A stretch of 64,000 nt of DNA from Gammaproteobacteria bacterium (GCA_029882975.1 JAOUJW010000010.1:62001-126000); one strand, 5' to 3'. Positions 43,371 through 52,729 are shown, numbered from the stretch's first letter. The notes: generated by a model not told the origin, from the letters alone. A program made the numbers and translations.

Positions 43371-43697
43371 TCAGAGGTCGTTTAAATTAACAAAAATTTC
43401 ACCATCAATGATTTCAATGGGGTAAGTACGCAAAGGTTCGTCTGCCGGGTCGTCCAGAGCTTCTCCGCTATTTAAGTCGAAGCGACTGCCGTGCAGTGGG
43501 CATTTTACGTAGTGGTTTTTCAAAGACCCGGTGCAAAGTGAAGCATCTTCATGAGTGCACATCTCATCGACAGCAAAAAACTGTCCCTCACTATAGGCAA
43601 TGAGTAGACGTTTTTCTCCAATACGGAAACATTTCATCGTTCCGGGCTCGAATTCGGCGATGTGAGCTATTCGTATGTTGTGGTTTTCCATGGGCAT
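43371..43697 (-). CDS. Rieske [2Fe-2S] ferredoxin-like protein
   Basis: The 108-residue protein carries both Rieske motifs: CTHEDASLCTG (C-x-H) and CPLHGSRFDLNSGE (C-x2-H). These bind a [2Fe-2S] cluster through two Cys and two His. It has no signal peptide, so it is a soluble cytoplasmic electron carrier or a NirD-like small subunit. The frame has two ATG candidates, at 43697 and 43691. It is upstream of the TrpD2-like gene in one unit. No oxygenase partner is visible. Confidence 0.9.
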   Translation of the reverse strand: MPMENHNIRIAHIAEFEPGTMKCFRIGEKRLLIAYSEGQFFAVDEMCTHEDASLCTGSLKNHYVKCPLHGSRFDLNSGEALDDPADEPLRTYPIEIIDGEIFVNLNDL

Positions 43698-43836
43698 CTA
43701 TTGTATCTGTCCGACAACAAAAAAATCCATATCTCACTGGTGGTAGCGACGGGGGGCTAGGAGATTCTGCTCTCAGGTGGTGTCCTGGAACTGCTACACT
43801 TGTAGCCGGAACCACGGAAAGAAGGAAAATGCTACA

Positions 43837-45477
43837 GTGAATTCTATAACAGACAGCTCCGCTTGGGGATCATTGCAAATACATTGGTCGACTCTTAAAA
43901 ATCTCCACATGCGAGAGCTGTTTGCCAAAGACAGTGACCGATTTTCCCGGTTCAGTTTACAGGTGGATGACTTTTTTCTGGATTTCTCAAAAAACCGTAT
44001 TACTACTCAAACCCTGGAGCTACTGCTCCAATTGGCACAGGAAGTGGGATTGAGCCAAGAAATCCATCGCATGTTTGAAGGCGAAAAAATCAACTTTACT
44101 GAACATCGAGCAGTCTTGCATACGGCCTTACGCAATCGTTCCGGAGAACCGGTGTGTGTGGACAATGAGAATGTGATGCCGGAGGTGCACGGGGTATTGG
44201 AACGTATGGGGGTGTTTGCCACCAAGGTGCGATCCGGTGAGTGGCAAGGTTACAGCGCTAAACGTATAACGGATGTGGTGAATATTGGCATCGGTGGATC
44301 TGATCTGGGGCCCAAAATGGTAACCGAGGCACTACGGCCTTTTAGCAGCGGCGATTTGAATATGCATTTTGTCTCCAATGTGGATGGAGCAGATTTGGGC
44401 GCGGTGTTGCAACGGTTGGATCCCGAAACCAGTTTGTTTATTGTGACTTCCAAAACCTTTACAACTCAGGAGACCATGGCCAACGCCAACAGCGCCAGGC
44501 AGTGGTTTTTGTCTCACCACAATGAGGAGTCAGCTTTGGCGCGGCACTTTGTGGCGGTGTCCACCAATCTGGATGCTACGGCAGAGTTTGGTATCGATAG
44601 TGATAATGTTTTTGGGTTTTGGGATTGGGTGGGAGGTCGTTATTCGCTATGGTCGGCAGTTGGGCTGTCCATCATGATATCGATTGGCGAACAACATTTC
44701 CGGGAATTATTGGATGGTGCCTGGCAAATGGATCAGCATTTTCGTAGTGCACCATTTTCCGAGAATATGCCGGTCATTCTAGGACTTCTGGGGGTTTGGT
44801 ATATTAATTTTTTCGGCGCCGAGACCCATGGCATATTTCCCTATAATCAGTCTTTACACCGTTTTGCTGCCTATATGCAACAATGTGATATGGAGAGTAA
44901 CGGTAAACGTATCAATAAACAGGGCAGTGAGGTGGATTATGAAACCGGGCCTATTGTTTGGGGCGAGCCGGGGACCAACGGTCAACATGCCTTTTTTCAA
45001 CTGGTACATCAAAGCGATCGTTTGATCCCCTGCGACTTTATCATGCCGATACACAGCCAATATCCCCTGGAAGGGCATAATGATTATTTAACAGCCAATT
45101 TTCTCGCGCAAACCGAAGCGCTGATGAAAGGTAAAACCGAGGCTGAGGCTCGTGCCGAATTGGAAAGTAAAGGCATGAGTACCGAGCAAATCGACGCTTT
45201 GTCGCCGCACAAAATATTTCCCGGTAACAAGCCCAGCAATTCTTTACTATTTCCTGCTTTAACCCCACAAGCCCTAGGAAAACTAGTGGCTTTGTATGAA
45301 CATAAAATATTCGTGCAGGGAGTCCTTTGGGGTATCAATTCCTTCGATCAGTGGGGTGTGGAATTGGGAAAACAACTGGCATCCAATGTTTTGGAAGAGT
45401 TAAAATCTGGTAAAGTCACTAAGGAGCATGACGCTTCCACTGCGGGTTTGTTAAACTACATTTTTGATAATCGATAG
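43837..45477 (+). CDS. pgi: Glucose-6-phosphate isomerase
   Basis: The 546-residue protein aligns along its length with E. coli Pgi (549). LFAKDSDRFSRFSLQVDDFFLDFSKNRI forms the N-terminus, and VVNIGIGGSDLGPKMV and the catalytic GAETHGIFPYNQSLHRFAAYMQQ and EGHNDYLTANFLAQTEALMKGKT segments are present. It interconverts glucose-6-phosphate and fructose-6-phosphate. The open frame extends upstream to 43777, but GTG at 43837 has GAAGGAAA before it and gives the right N-terminus. The lipoprotein gene at 45493 follows closely and may be co-transcribed. Confidence 0.97.
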   Translation: MNSITDSSAWGSLQIHWSTLKNLHMRELFAKDSDRFSRFSLQVDDFFLDFSKNRITTQTLELLLQLAQEVGLSQEIHRMFEGEKINFTEHRAVLHTALRNRSGEPVCVDNENVMPEVHGVLERMGVFATKVRSGEWQGYSAKRITDVVNIGIGGSDLGPKMVTEALRPFSSGDLNMHFVSNVDGADLGAVLQRLDPETSLFIVTSKTFTTQETMANANSARQWFLSHHNEESALARHFVAVSTNLDATAEFGIDSDNVFGFWDWVGGRYSLWSAVGLSIMISIGEQHFRELLDGAWQMDQHFRSAPFSENMPVILGLLGVWYINFFGAETHGIFPYNQSLHRFAAYMQQCDMESNGKRINKQGSEVDYETGPIVWGEPGTNGQHAFFQLVHQSDRLIPCDFIMPIHSQYPLEGHNDYLTANFLAQTEALMKGKTEAEARAELESKGMSTEQIDALSPHKIFPGNKPSNSLLFPALTPQALGKLVALYEHKIFVQGVLWGINSFDQWGVELGKQLASNVLEELKSGKVTKEHDASTAGLLNYIFDNR

Positions 45478-45492
45478 TGGTTGGAGCGAAAA

Positions 45493-45792
45493 ATGTCCTA
45501 TTTCTATGATTGGTCAGTCAAAGTGATCAGCGGCGTTGTTCTTGCTGTGGTTCTATTTGGGTGTTCAGAAGAACAGCAGAATAAATTGTCCCGTTTGGGG
45601 GTGACGTGGCTGGAAGGGGATTACCGGGTTACTTATGCTGACGGTAGCCACGTCAAATCCTGGACAGTGAAAGACGGTAAAGTCACCAGTGACCCGCAAA
45701 AAGGCTATTACTACTTTTGGGCCAGGGTGGACGGTAAGTCCGTGTATGTGCAAACACCGGTGGGGCGAACCTACATCGAAGAAATCAAGTAG
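45493..45792 (+). CDS. Small lipoprotein, 99 aa
   Basis: The ATG at 45493 has GGAG six bases upstream. The N-terminus is a lipoprotein signal with lipobox LFGC (Cys near residue 28). The mature part of about 72 residues is rich in Tyr, Trp, Val and Lys, reading as beta strands (WLEGDYRVTYADGSHVKSWTVKDGKVTSDPQKGYYYFW). This family is not recognised. It follows pgi by 15 bp. Confidence 0.7.
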   Translation: MSYFYDWSVKVISGVVLAVVLFGCSEEQQNKLSRLGVTWLEGDYRVTYADGSHVKSWTVKDGKVTSDPQKGYYYFWARVDGKSVYVQTPVGRTYIEEIK

Positions 45793-45971
45793 CCTACACC
45801 GGGCCGGTAAGTCAATCTGTCATCGCCGTAGACTATGAGGTAAATCAATAAAAACGGAAAAATAGCAGCATTGATTTTACTATAGTTACTGTAGAGGATG
45901 TGTATTAGTGATGACAGAGTAATTTGGCACTTATTTTGGAATTGCTTGGGAAAAGTCTGAGTGATAGCTCA

Positions 45972-46811
45972 ATGAGCGGCACAAATCGGAGTATTAAGCG
46001 TTTTTCACGTTGGGCCGTTTTATTGGTCTGTACAGGTTTGTTTTTATTCTCCTGTTTTGCACATTCGATCAATGTTGCACCTGCGATCGATGTTGCACCT
46101 GCGATCGATGTTGTAGCGATCGATGTTGTACCTGATCCTGACGATGCGGATTCCAGCACAACAATTAACACACCCGATAAAAAAGGACTGATATCCGATT
46201 CATTGTACTTTTTCTCCTACCAAGTGTTTTTTCTCGGTTTGATTTACGTATTACCGGAGGACGAATCGGGTTGGAGCACCGAACAAAAACACGGCAACCC
46301 GTTTGACAAGTGGGGTTACAATGTCACCCATCCGGAATGGGACCAGGATCGGTGGTACATCAATTATGTCGGTCATCCTTACTTTGGCGGTACCTATTAT
46401 GTACGCGCCAGGGAACGGGGTTACGATCCCAAGACTGCTTTTTGGTATACGGTGATGATGTCCACTTCCTGGGAGCTGGGTTTGGAAGCATTGGCTGAAC
46501 CGGTCTCCATTCAAGATATGATTGTTACGCCTACCTTTGGAAAAATGGTGGGTGAATTTTTTATGCGGGTGCGCCAACCCATCAAAAACAAACGTCCCAT
46601 TACGCGATCCACCAGTGATGGCATCATATTATTTCTAACCGACCCCATCGGTAGCTTGAACAATAAATTCAGGCGCGTTTTCGGCTGGAAAGATCATCTG
46701 GAGTTGCATCTCTCCAGTCGTGAGGCCAACAGGTATCTTGATCCCGTTGGTGAACTGGCTGGTGTTCAAGTTCAGGAAACGCTGGGCCTGCGTATCAGTC
46801 TGAAGTGGTAG
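45972..46811 (+). CDS. DUF3943 domain-containing protein
   Basis: From the ATG at 45972 the product has 279 residues. It has a signal-like helix (WAVLLVCTGLFLFSCF, with Cys close to its end so a lipoprotein cannot be excluded), then tandem repeat units (VAPAID/VVAID) coded by near-identical DNA, and a DUF3943-like domain from about residue 85: NPFDKWGYNVTHPEWDQDRWYINYVGHPYFGGTYYVRAR with FWYTVMMSTSWELGLEALAEPVSIQDM. DUF3943 is a bacterial domain of unknown role that occurs in outer-membrane or periplasmic proteins; the conserved HP-G-x(6) motif invites comparison with membrane enzymes. The alternative TTG at 45924 lacks a clear ribosome-binding site. Confidence 0.75.
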   Translation: MSGTNRSIKRFSRWAVLLVCTGLFLFSCFAHSINVAPAIDVAPAIDVVAIDVVPDPDDADSSTTINTPDKKGLISDSLYFFSYQVFFLGLIYVLPEDESGWSTEQKHGNPFDKWGYNVTHPEWDQDRWYINYVGHPYFGGTYYVRARERGYDPKTAFWYTVMMSTSWELGLEALAEPVSIQDMIVTPTFGKMVGEFFMRVRQPIKNKRPITRSTSDGIILFLTDPIGSLNNKFRRVFGWKDHLELHLSSREANRYLDPVGELAGVQVQETLGLRISLKW

Positions 46812-46844
46812 TCCGGCGATTTCGGGCGCAAATTTACTGTATGA

Positions 46845-47507
46845 TCAGGACAGCTTTGCGGAGAACACGGAATTACGGCTGCGGACATAGGCAATGATTT
46901 CATCGGGATAACTGGCCGGTACACTGTTTAACACAGAGTTGCGTTTTAGCAGTTCCTCGCTCCATTTTTTAATAGCCGGCAGATCGTCAAAAAAATCCTC
47001 CCCGGACAATGAGCTTAGAACACTTAAATAGCGAAACAGGGGTGCATATACGGCATCTACCATACTGAATTCGGCGCCGGAAAAAAAAGGACCGTCGGAT
47101 AAAAACTCTTCCAAGGTATCCAATCGATCGACGATGGTGTTGCGTTGCTGTTTGTGGAGCATGGCATCTGTGGTTGTATAGTAACTGTATACACTGGACA
47201 AGATGTCGTTACCAAACTCCATCCAGGCTTTTTGTTTGGCTTTTTGCATAGGGTCACTCGGATATAAGGAGCCCGGTGAAATGTCGTCAATAAACTCGAT
47301 AATAGGAATGGATTCAAATAGGGGCTCTTTATCCACCAATAGCACCGGCACCTTTTCTAAAGGTGACACATCATAAAACCAAGGTGGCGGGCTATCCAAG
47401 TCGATGTATTCAATCTGGTGCGGTAGGCCTTTTTCAGCTAACACGATTAGTGCGCGCTGCACAAAAGGGCACAGTGCGAAGCTGATCAATTTCAATTCGG
47501 GAGTCAT
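46845..47507 (-). CDS. Glutathione S-transferase family protein
   Basis: The 220-residue protein has a thioredoxin-fold N-terminus with CPFVQRALIVLAEKGLPHQIEYIDL, in which CPF is the omega/SspA-like position of the catalytic residue, and VPVLLVDKEPLFESIPIIEFID as the glutathione-binding cis-Pro and Ser region. An all-helical C-terminal domain follows. AAGGAAAA lies before the ATG. Related proteins conjugate or reduce glutathione adducts, or act like stringent starvation protein A. Which applies is unknown. It is divergent from the DnaJ-related gene. Confidence 0.88.
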   Translation of the reverse strand: MTPELKLISFALCPFVQRALIVLAEKGLPHQIEYIDLDSPPPWFYDVSPLEKVPVLLVDKEPLFESIPIIEFIDDISPGSLYPSDPMQKAKQKAWMEFGNDILSSVYSYYTTTDAMLHKQQRNTIVDRLDTLEEFLSDGPFFSGAEFSMVDAVYAPLFRYLSVLSSLSGEDFFDDLPAIKKWSEELLKRNSVLNSVPASYPDEIIAYVRSRNSVFSAKLS

Positions 47508-47649
47508 ATTCGGTTTTCCTTCTTTGCTGCGGGCTTACCCGTCCACTGCCTATGTTTCTATGTCCAGTTATGGTGAGGTCTACGTACGTGAATTTTCTAT
47601 GCTACCATTAGGTTCATGATTGTGTTTTACCAACTACGTGGTTAGTTCC

Positions 47650-48228
47650 ATGTCGGATTCCATCACCCTCGAATTATCGTCCGTCGTGCTGGATGTCATC
47701 GAGCGGCACCCTGATGGTTTGAGCGAATACGAATTCATGAAGTTCCTCAAAACCAATTATAACACTGCCCAAATAGAAAATGCATTTGACAATAATCACT
47801 CATTATTTAAGGCACATTTTATCTTGTTTCATGTGCTTTATAAATTGCGTAATGATTTGTGGCTTGAAAAAAAGGGGCATTTGGATATAAGCCCGCTCAA
47901 AATCCAGTTGCTGCCCTATGTCGAGCAGGAATCAGGGCTCACGGAATTTGATGAACTTGCCGCCTACTATCTTGATATTTCTCATCTGAAAAACACCAGT
48001 GCCACAGAGGTTGAGCAAATGCTGAGTACGTTTTATGAGCATTTGTCCGGTTGGGGTAAGCGTAAATGGGCTTTAGAGCAGTTGGGGCTTGAAGACCCTG
48101 TGGACAATGCTACCATTCGCATCACTTACAAACGTTTGGTGATGAAGTTTCATCCTGACCGAGGCGGAGACAAGGAAACGGTTCAGCTCATCAATGAGGC
48201 TGTCAAAGTACTATTAGGGAAGGTGTAA
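47650..48228 (+). CDS. DnaJ-related protein with C-terminal J domain
   Basis: The 192-residue protein has a PF12339-like (DNAJ_related) N-terminal region (SSVVLDVIERHPDGLSEYEFMKFL ... LFKAHFILFHVLYKLRNDLW) and a C-terminal J domain (about residues 135-190) with the HPD motif in KLVMKFHPDRGGD. The J domain stimulates Hsp70 ATPase activity, so this is a specialised DnaK co-chaperone. It lacks the G/F and zinc-finger parts of DnaJ. The ATG at 47650 is preferred to upstream 47620. A DksA/TraR-like gene follows after 7 bp in the same direction. Confidence 0.85.
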   Translation: MSDSITLELSSVVLDVIERHPDGLSEYEFMKFLKTNYNTAQIENAFDNNHSLFKAHFILFHVLYKLRNDLWLEKKGHLDISPLKIQLLPYVEQESGLTEFDELAAYYLDISHLKNTSATEVEQMLSTFYEHLSGWGKRKWALEQLGLEDPVDNATIRITYKRLVMKFHPDRGGDKETVQLINEAVKVLLGKV

Positions 48229-48235
48229 GAAAGTT

Positions 48236-48589
48236 ATGAGTCTTGATGCTCAGGAACTGGAACGATTACGCTGTCAACTTTTGCAAAAACAGGAGCAATT
48301 GCTGGCGCTGGATAAAACCAACAAAGAGGCATCGCAAACGGTGGAGTTGGATCAAACCCGAGTGGGTCGTTTATCCCGTATGGATGCTTTGCAGGGACAG
48401 GCTATGTCACAGGAAGCCGGACGCCGGCGTAGTCAGGAACTACAAAAAATTCAAACTGCACTGACTCGGATGGATGCCGGGGAATACGGTTTTTGCCTGC
48501 GTTGCGAAGAACCGGTGCACAAAGCGAGGTTGGAAGTGGACCCTGCTGCAACCTTGTGCATACAATGTGCTGAAGATCAAACAACATGA
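48236..48589 (+). CDS. DksA/TraR-family C4 zinc-finger protein
   Basis: The 117-residue protein has a Gln/Glu-rich helical half that could form a short coiled coil, followed by the C4 finger CLRC...CIQC of the DksA/TraR family (EYGFCLRCEEPVHKARLEVDPAATLCIQC). It lacks the usual DksA length and acidic-tip residues, so it is a paralogue such as the YbiI/TraR-type rather than a second DksA. Some members bind RNA polymerase's secondary channel. The stop overlaps the ATG of the amidase gene by four bases. Confidence 0.85.
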   Translation: MSLDAQELERLRCQLLQKQEQLLALDKTNKEASQTVELDQTRVGRLSRMDALQGQAMSQEAGRRRSQELQKIQTALTRMDAGEYGFCLRCEEPVHKARLEVDPAATLCIQCAEDQTT

Positions 48590-50229
48590 ATTGGATTAAT
48601 ATATATCATTTGAACACTTCGCGGGTAATGTTTATGTTCCACAAATTTAGTCAATGGTTGCTTATTGTTCTTGTCGCGGTAGCGATCAGCGCCTGCGCGC
48701 GTGTGCCGCTGCGACATGCGGATACCTATACTCCACCACGGCCGAGCGCAAGCGATGAACCCTTCACTTTGGTGGAGGCCACCATTGGTGATGTCCATAG
48801 AGCATTTCGTAACGGTAAATTGTCGTGTCTGGAACTGGTGCGGGAATACCTAAACCGCATCAAGCAATACGATAGCGTGTCCAAATTAAACGCCATTACG
48901 TTTGTTAACAAACGGGCGGTGGAAACGGCGCTCAAACTGGATGGCGAGTTTAGGCGTTCCGGAAAATTGCGTTCCATGCACTGTGTTCCTCTGATCGTAA
49001 AAGACAATTTCCTCACCAAAGATTTGCCCACAACGGCCGGGTCACAGGTGTTGCGCAGTTTTATTCCGGATAACGATGCATTTATGGTGGCTGCTCTGAA
49101 ACAAGCCGGTGCGTTAGTACTGGCTAAATCCAATATGGCAGAGTGGGCATTCAGTCCCTATTTCACCATCAGTTCTACTGCGGGAGAGACTCGCAATCCC
49201 TATGATTTGAATCGAGTGCCGGCCGGTTCCAGTGGCGGTACGGCAGCTGCCATCTCAGCGAATCTCGGTTTGGTTGGGTTGGGAACGGATACGGGTAACT
49301 CCATTCGGGGGCCGGCATCACACACTGCTTTGGTGGGTATTCGTTCCACCTTGGGAAGTACCAGTCGCAGCGGTGTCATTCCTTTACTGATGAATCGAGA
49401 TGTTGCCGGTCCATTAACGCGTACCGTGGAAGACGCGGCGCGGGTGTTTGCCGTGATTGATGCGTACGATCCTGAAGATCCGATTACCAAAAAAGGTAGA
49501 GACAAGTTACCGGTGGATTATACACAGTCATTGAGTCGCTCCGGTCTCAAAGGCATGCGCATTGGTGTATTGAGAACCCTGGTGCAACCGGGAGATGAGG
49601 ATTTTGAAATTACGGAAATATTTGAACGTGCGCTTCGCGATCTGCACAAAGCCGGGGCGGTTATCGTTGATGCGGTGGACATACCGAATTTTGCGGAATT
49701 GCGCAAAATCAACGGGTTTTGCAGTCGGTTTCGTTATGATATTAACCGTTTCTTTAAAAGTATGGGGGATAAAGTGCCCGTTCAATCCCTGGCACAAATC
49801 GTAGAGTCCGGCGCTTTTCACGAAACCAGCAAACGTGCTATGGATTGGGCAATGTCGGTGGATGTGGCACCTGAGGAGCAGGAAATTCCTTGTGTGGATG
49901 TGGAGGGTGATCCCCGGCGCAAATCCTATCGTGACACGGTACAGTGGGCTATGGACAAACAACAATTGGATGCCCTGGTCTATCCCACCTGGACCAATCC
50001 CCCGCGCTTGCTGGGTGATCTGGACAGTCCGAACGGTAATAACAGCCCGGTTATTGCCCCCCATACGGGGCAACCTGCCATTACGGTACCTATGGGGTTC
50101 ACTCAATCCGGGTTGCCAACGGGTATCCAGTTTTTGGGGCGGGAGTTTTCCGAGGCGCTTTTGTTTCAACTGGCCTACGCTTATGAGCAAGCGACGCTGC
50201 ATCGACAACCACCGGCCATGTTTCCCTGA
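48586..50229 (+). CDS. Amidase-signature family lipoprotein/secreted amidase
   Basis: The 547-residue protein has an N-terminal lipoprotein-like signal (LLIVLVAVAISACARVP; an ATG at 48628 may be the true start if the first 14 residues are not used). The amidase signature follows: catalytic Lys in PLIVKDNF near 137, the GSSGGTAAAISANLGLVGLGTDTGNSIRGPAS segment near 213 with cis-Ser and Ser nucleophile. The Ser-cisSer-Lys triad is intact. It would hydrolyse amides in the envelope; the substrate is unknown. The gene overlaps the DksA-like gene by ATGA and precedes an unknown secreted protein. Confidence 0.88.
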   Translation: MNWINIYHLNTSRVMFMFHKFSQWLLIVLVAVAISACARVPLRHADTYTPPRPSASDEPFTLVEATIGDVHRAFRNGKLSCLELVREYLNRIKQYDSVSKLNAITFVNKRAVETALKLDGEFRRSGKLRSMHCVPLIVKDNFLTKDLPTTAGSQVLRSFIPDNDAFMVAALKQAGALVLAKSNMAEWAFSPYFTISSTAGETRNPYDLNRVPAGSSGGTAAAISANLGLVGLGTDTGNSIRGPASHTALVGIRSTLGSTSRSGVIPLLMNRDVAGPLTRTVEDAARVFAVIDAYDPEDPITKKGRDKLPVDYTQSLSRSGLKGMRIGVLRTLVQPGDEDFEITEIFERALRDLHKAGAVIVDAVDIPNFAELRKINGFCSRFRYDINRFFKSMGDKVPVQSLAQIVESGAFHETSKRAMDWAMSVDVAPEEQEIPCVDVEGDPRRKSYRDTVQWAMDKQQLDALVYPTWTNPPRLLGDLDSPNGNNSPVIAPHTGQPAITVPMGFTQSGLPTGIQFLGREFSEALLFQLAYAYEQATLHRQPPAMFP

Positions 50230-50237
50230 GGTTTAGG

Positions 50238-50819
50238 ATGCAACAGAACATGAAAAGGCAATTGGGTTGGATGGTTTTGGTATTTTTACTTCCAAGTACC
50301 TTTTATCAAGCTGTACTCGTTGCGAAGACTGATACGAAGGAACAGCCACAAGAACTCATTTACGAAGACAAATTTGTGGAGGTGAAAATTATTCCACGTT
50401 CTCCCGAGCAAATGCTGGCGTTTTACGAAGGTCGCGGTTTTCCTGTTATGGCCAAGCAACGGATCGCCAAAGCCTGTTTTTTTACCGTGATTATTCAAAA
50501 CAAAAGCAACAACAGACTTTGGTTGGATATGAGTCAATGGCAATTTGGAAGCAAAGATCAATCCTTGCGTCTCGACAGACACTTTTGGCAACAGCAGTGG
50601 GATGAGATCCAATTAGCCCCCGCGTATCGTTCAACCTTTGGCTGGACCTTACTGCCGGAAGAACGCGGCTTATTTCCGGAAGAAGGTGTTGGCGGAAACG
50701 TGACTCTGCGTTTACATCAAGAAGCTGTCACTTGGTTGATAGAGTTTCCTACAAACGATAATCGTAAGGGAAAGCGATACCGCGTACCGATAGGACCATT
50801 ACAATGCAAATTGAAATAA
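50238..50819 (+). CDS. Secreted protein of unknown function, 193 aa
   Basis: An N-terminal signal (LGWMVLVFLLPSTFYQAVLVAK) suggests export. The mature protein has strand-like stretches with a PxxPxQMLAFYEGRGFP motif and a WQFGSKDQSLRLDRHFWQQQWDE stretch. I do not recognise it. It sits between the amidase and a TlpA-like gene, whose start overlaps its end by 16 bp, so the three are one operon. GAGG precedes the ATG. Confidence 0.6.
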   Translation: MQQNMKRQLGWMVLVFLLPSTFYQAVLVAKTDTKEQPQELIYEDKFVEVKIIPRSPEQMLAFYEGRGFPVMAKQRIAKACFFTVIIQNKSNNRLWLDMSQWQFGSKDQSLRLDRHFWQQQWDEIQLAPAYRSTFGWTLLPEERGLFPEEGVGGNVTLRLHQEAVTWLIEFPTNDNRKGKRYRVPIGPLQCKLK

Positions 50820-51385
50820 TCAGAGTAACCGTGGCCGGGTTGATTCTGGGTGTTGTCTTACCCGGTGTGATCGCAGCCACGGAGCTAAGTCAAAAGTCAT
50901 CGCAAAAGTCATCGCAAAAGTCATCCCAAAAACCATTCCAAAACCCACCGAAAGGTATTATTGTGGCCGCCCCCCGTGCCGCACCGGCTCTGAAATTAGC
51001 CGATATGGATGGCAACGAGTATGATATTAACCAGTCACGGGGCCATTGGGTATTTGTGCATTTCTGGGCGAGCTGGTGTGGTCCGTGTCGACGGGAAATG
51101 CCCAGTATTCAAAAGCTCATTCCCAAGCTGAAAGGTTGGCACATTGCTATCATCAACACGTCCGAAACCGAAGATACCGTGTTTAGTTTCCTGGCCGAAG
51201 TGGCTCCTGAATTGGGGGCGCTGTTGGATTTGGACGGCGGAGTGACCCAGGCTTGGCAACCTCGTGGTTTGCCATCGACATTCTTGGTCGATCCCAAAGG
51301 ACAGGTTCGCTATGTTGTCCTGGGTGGGCGCGATTGGGAAAAACCGGAGTACCTGAATTTCTTGCATCATTTACCAACCCAATAG
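50804..51385 (+). CDS. TlpA/ResA-type periplasmic thioredoxin-like protein
   Basis: The 193-residue protein has an N-terminal signal (VTVAGLILGVVLPGVIAAT), then tandem Ser-Gln-Lys repeats (SQKS) coded by near-identical 12-bp units, and a thioredoxin fold with the redox motif WASWCGPCRREMP near residue 90. LPSTFLVDPKG provides the cis-Pro. TlpA-type proteins reduce disulfides, for example during cytochrome c maturation or outer-membrane protein assembly. Its start lies inside the preceding gene. No cytochrome biogenesis gene is adjacent. Confidence 0.88.
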   Translation: MQIEIIRVTVAGLILGVVLPGVIAATELSQKSSQKSSQKSSQKPFQNPPKGIIVAAPRAAPALKLADMDGNEYDINQSRGHWVFVHFWASWCGPCRREMPSIQKLIPKLKGWHIAIINTSETEDTVFSFLAEVAPELGALLDLDGGVTQAWQPRGLPSTFLVDPKGQVRYVVLGGRDWEKPEYLNFLHHLPTQ

Positions 51386-51666
51386 TCGACGTCGTGTCTG
51401 GACTTAAGATTCCATTAGTGTTTCCTTAACGCTTCGTTACACCCGTTTTGGCGCAGATAAGAGGAGCGGTTAAGCCGACAAACGGGAATGTCGTTTTGGG
51501 TCAAAAAAACAGCCTATCTCTTTGTTTATTATGGAATAAAGTCCTGTTTATAGGGTAATCGGATAAGTTTGACCAATAATATCTGTATCGGTAACATGAG
51601 CTTGTCTGGTTTTTACCAGCGAAAGAAGCACTGTCAGGGGGGCTTCAGAAAAAGTGAATTAGTGAG

Positions 51667-52686
51667 ATGAAACTGCAATACCTTAGCAATGACAAATACA
51701 ATCAACTGGTGTTTAAAAGCATTGTTGGCGACACCGGTTACTCCACAGAACTTTTTATTTCTGATCATGGGTTTCCCAGTATCGGATACAATTTTAACCT
51801 TAAGGACCCGGTGGTTCTGCGACAGGTTTTGTTTGCCATGGGCTTTGATATTTCCGGTGCGGTTCTCAGTGGTGAGGCCGCTGTCGCTGAGAAATACTAT
51901 ATAGAGTTGATTTTTAGTGCCTTCCAGATTGTTAGCTGTAAAGATGCAGCGTCCTTAAAACGAATCACTAACAATATCCTAATGACAAGAGCTCAAGATG
52001 AACGCTATGACCCGGATTTTGTGCGGTTACAGCACTTTGTAGCTGAGAAGCCCAAAGGCATGATTACTTCGCTGGCATCGATCATTAGTTACTACGAGGA
52101 GCAACTGGATCGTTGGTTGGAAAGTTTTGAGAACATGAGTCCGCAACTTTCGCTTAAATCTGCAGAGCGGTCGGTGTTGTTCAGCCTGGCGTACCAAGGA
52201 TTGATAGGGATGGAGCAGGATGGGAAAACTCCAAAATTTTCTGCTTTAGGTCAAGCGCTGTTGCAACAAAACCGCGCAGAGTGTTGGTATTTGATTCGCT
52301 ATACCGCGTTTATTGGCGACCAAATAGGCAATCGCATTATCAAGAAACGCTATTTTGAAAGTGAATTGTTTAGTCTGTATGAAGAGGGAGAAACGGCGAT
52401 TTCTCTTGCCCCATCCCGCTGTAAAGCAATCTATAAAATGTTTTTGGACAACAAACAGAAAATTCTAAATCACGAGACCATGTACGCAGCGCAAATCCGG
52501 GCGGCATCCAAACACTATGACTCATTAGGGGTCAAGATTCGAACCTTAGAACAAAGTTTTGATCTTGTGTATACACATATTCGTGAAATGAAGTCTTTGA
52601 ATTCAAATTTTATACGAACTTCTTTGGAAAAGGTTCCAACTCTGGTTCCTATGAATTTCGTAGCCAGGAACACACAAGCTGTTTAA
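51667..52686 (+). CDS. Lysozyme-like (pesticin/T4-type fold suspected) protein, possibly inactive
   Basis: The 339-residue protein has no signal peptide. Its N-terminus ends in SDHGFPSIGYNFNLKDP and recalls the lysozyme-like 'D-x-x-G-x-x-T-I-G-Y-G-x-N-L' segment. Residues about 205-245 (ECWYLIRYTAFIGDQIGNRIIKKRYFESELFSLY) resemble the 'W-x-x-IRY ... KRRYxExxLFxLY' part of pesticin-like muramidases. The Glu and Thr expected of the catalytic triad look altered: Asp22 stands near the Glu position and Ser38 at the Thr position. It may be a degenerate muramidase, an immunity-like protein or a cargo/structural relative. A terminator follows. The homology call is moderate and was made by eye. Confidence 0.55.
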   Translation: MKLQYLSNDKYNQLVFKSIVGDTGYSTELFISDHGFPSIGYNFNLKDPVVLRQVLFAMGFDISGAVLSGEAAVAEKYYIELIFSAFQIVSCKDAASLKRITNNILMTRAQDERYDPDFVRLQHFVAEKPKGMITSLASIISYYEEQLDRWLESFENMSPQLSLKSAERSVLFSLAYQGLIGMEQDGKTPKFSALGQALLQQNRAECWYLIRYTAFIGDQIGNRIIKKRYFESELFSLYEEGETAISLAPSRCKAIYKMFLDNKQKILNHETMYAAQIRAASKHYDSLGVKIRTLEQSFDLVYTHIREMKSLNSNFIRTSLEKVPTLVPMNFVARNTQAV

Positions 52687-52729
52687 ACCGACTAATAATA
52701 AAACCACTCCAGATAAACCGTCTTTAACC

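Noticed and set aside
48236-48589. Second copy of dksA
   Set aside because: It is much shorter and lacks the acidic coiled-coil tip of DksA; it is a TraR/YbiI-like paralogue.
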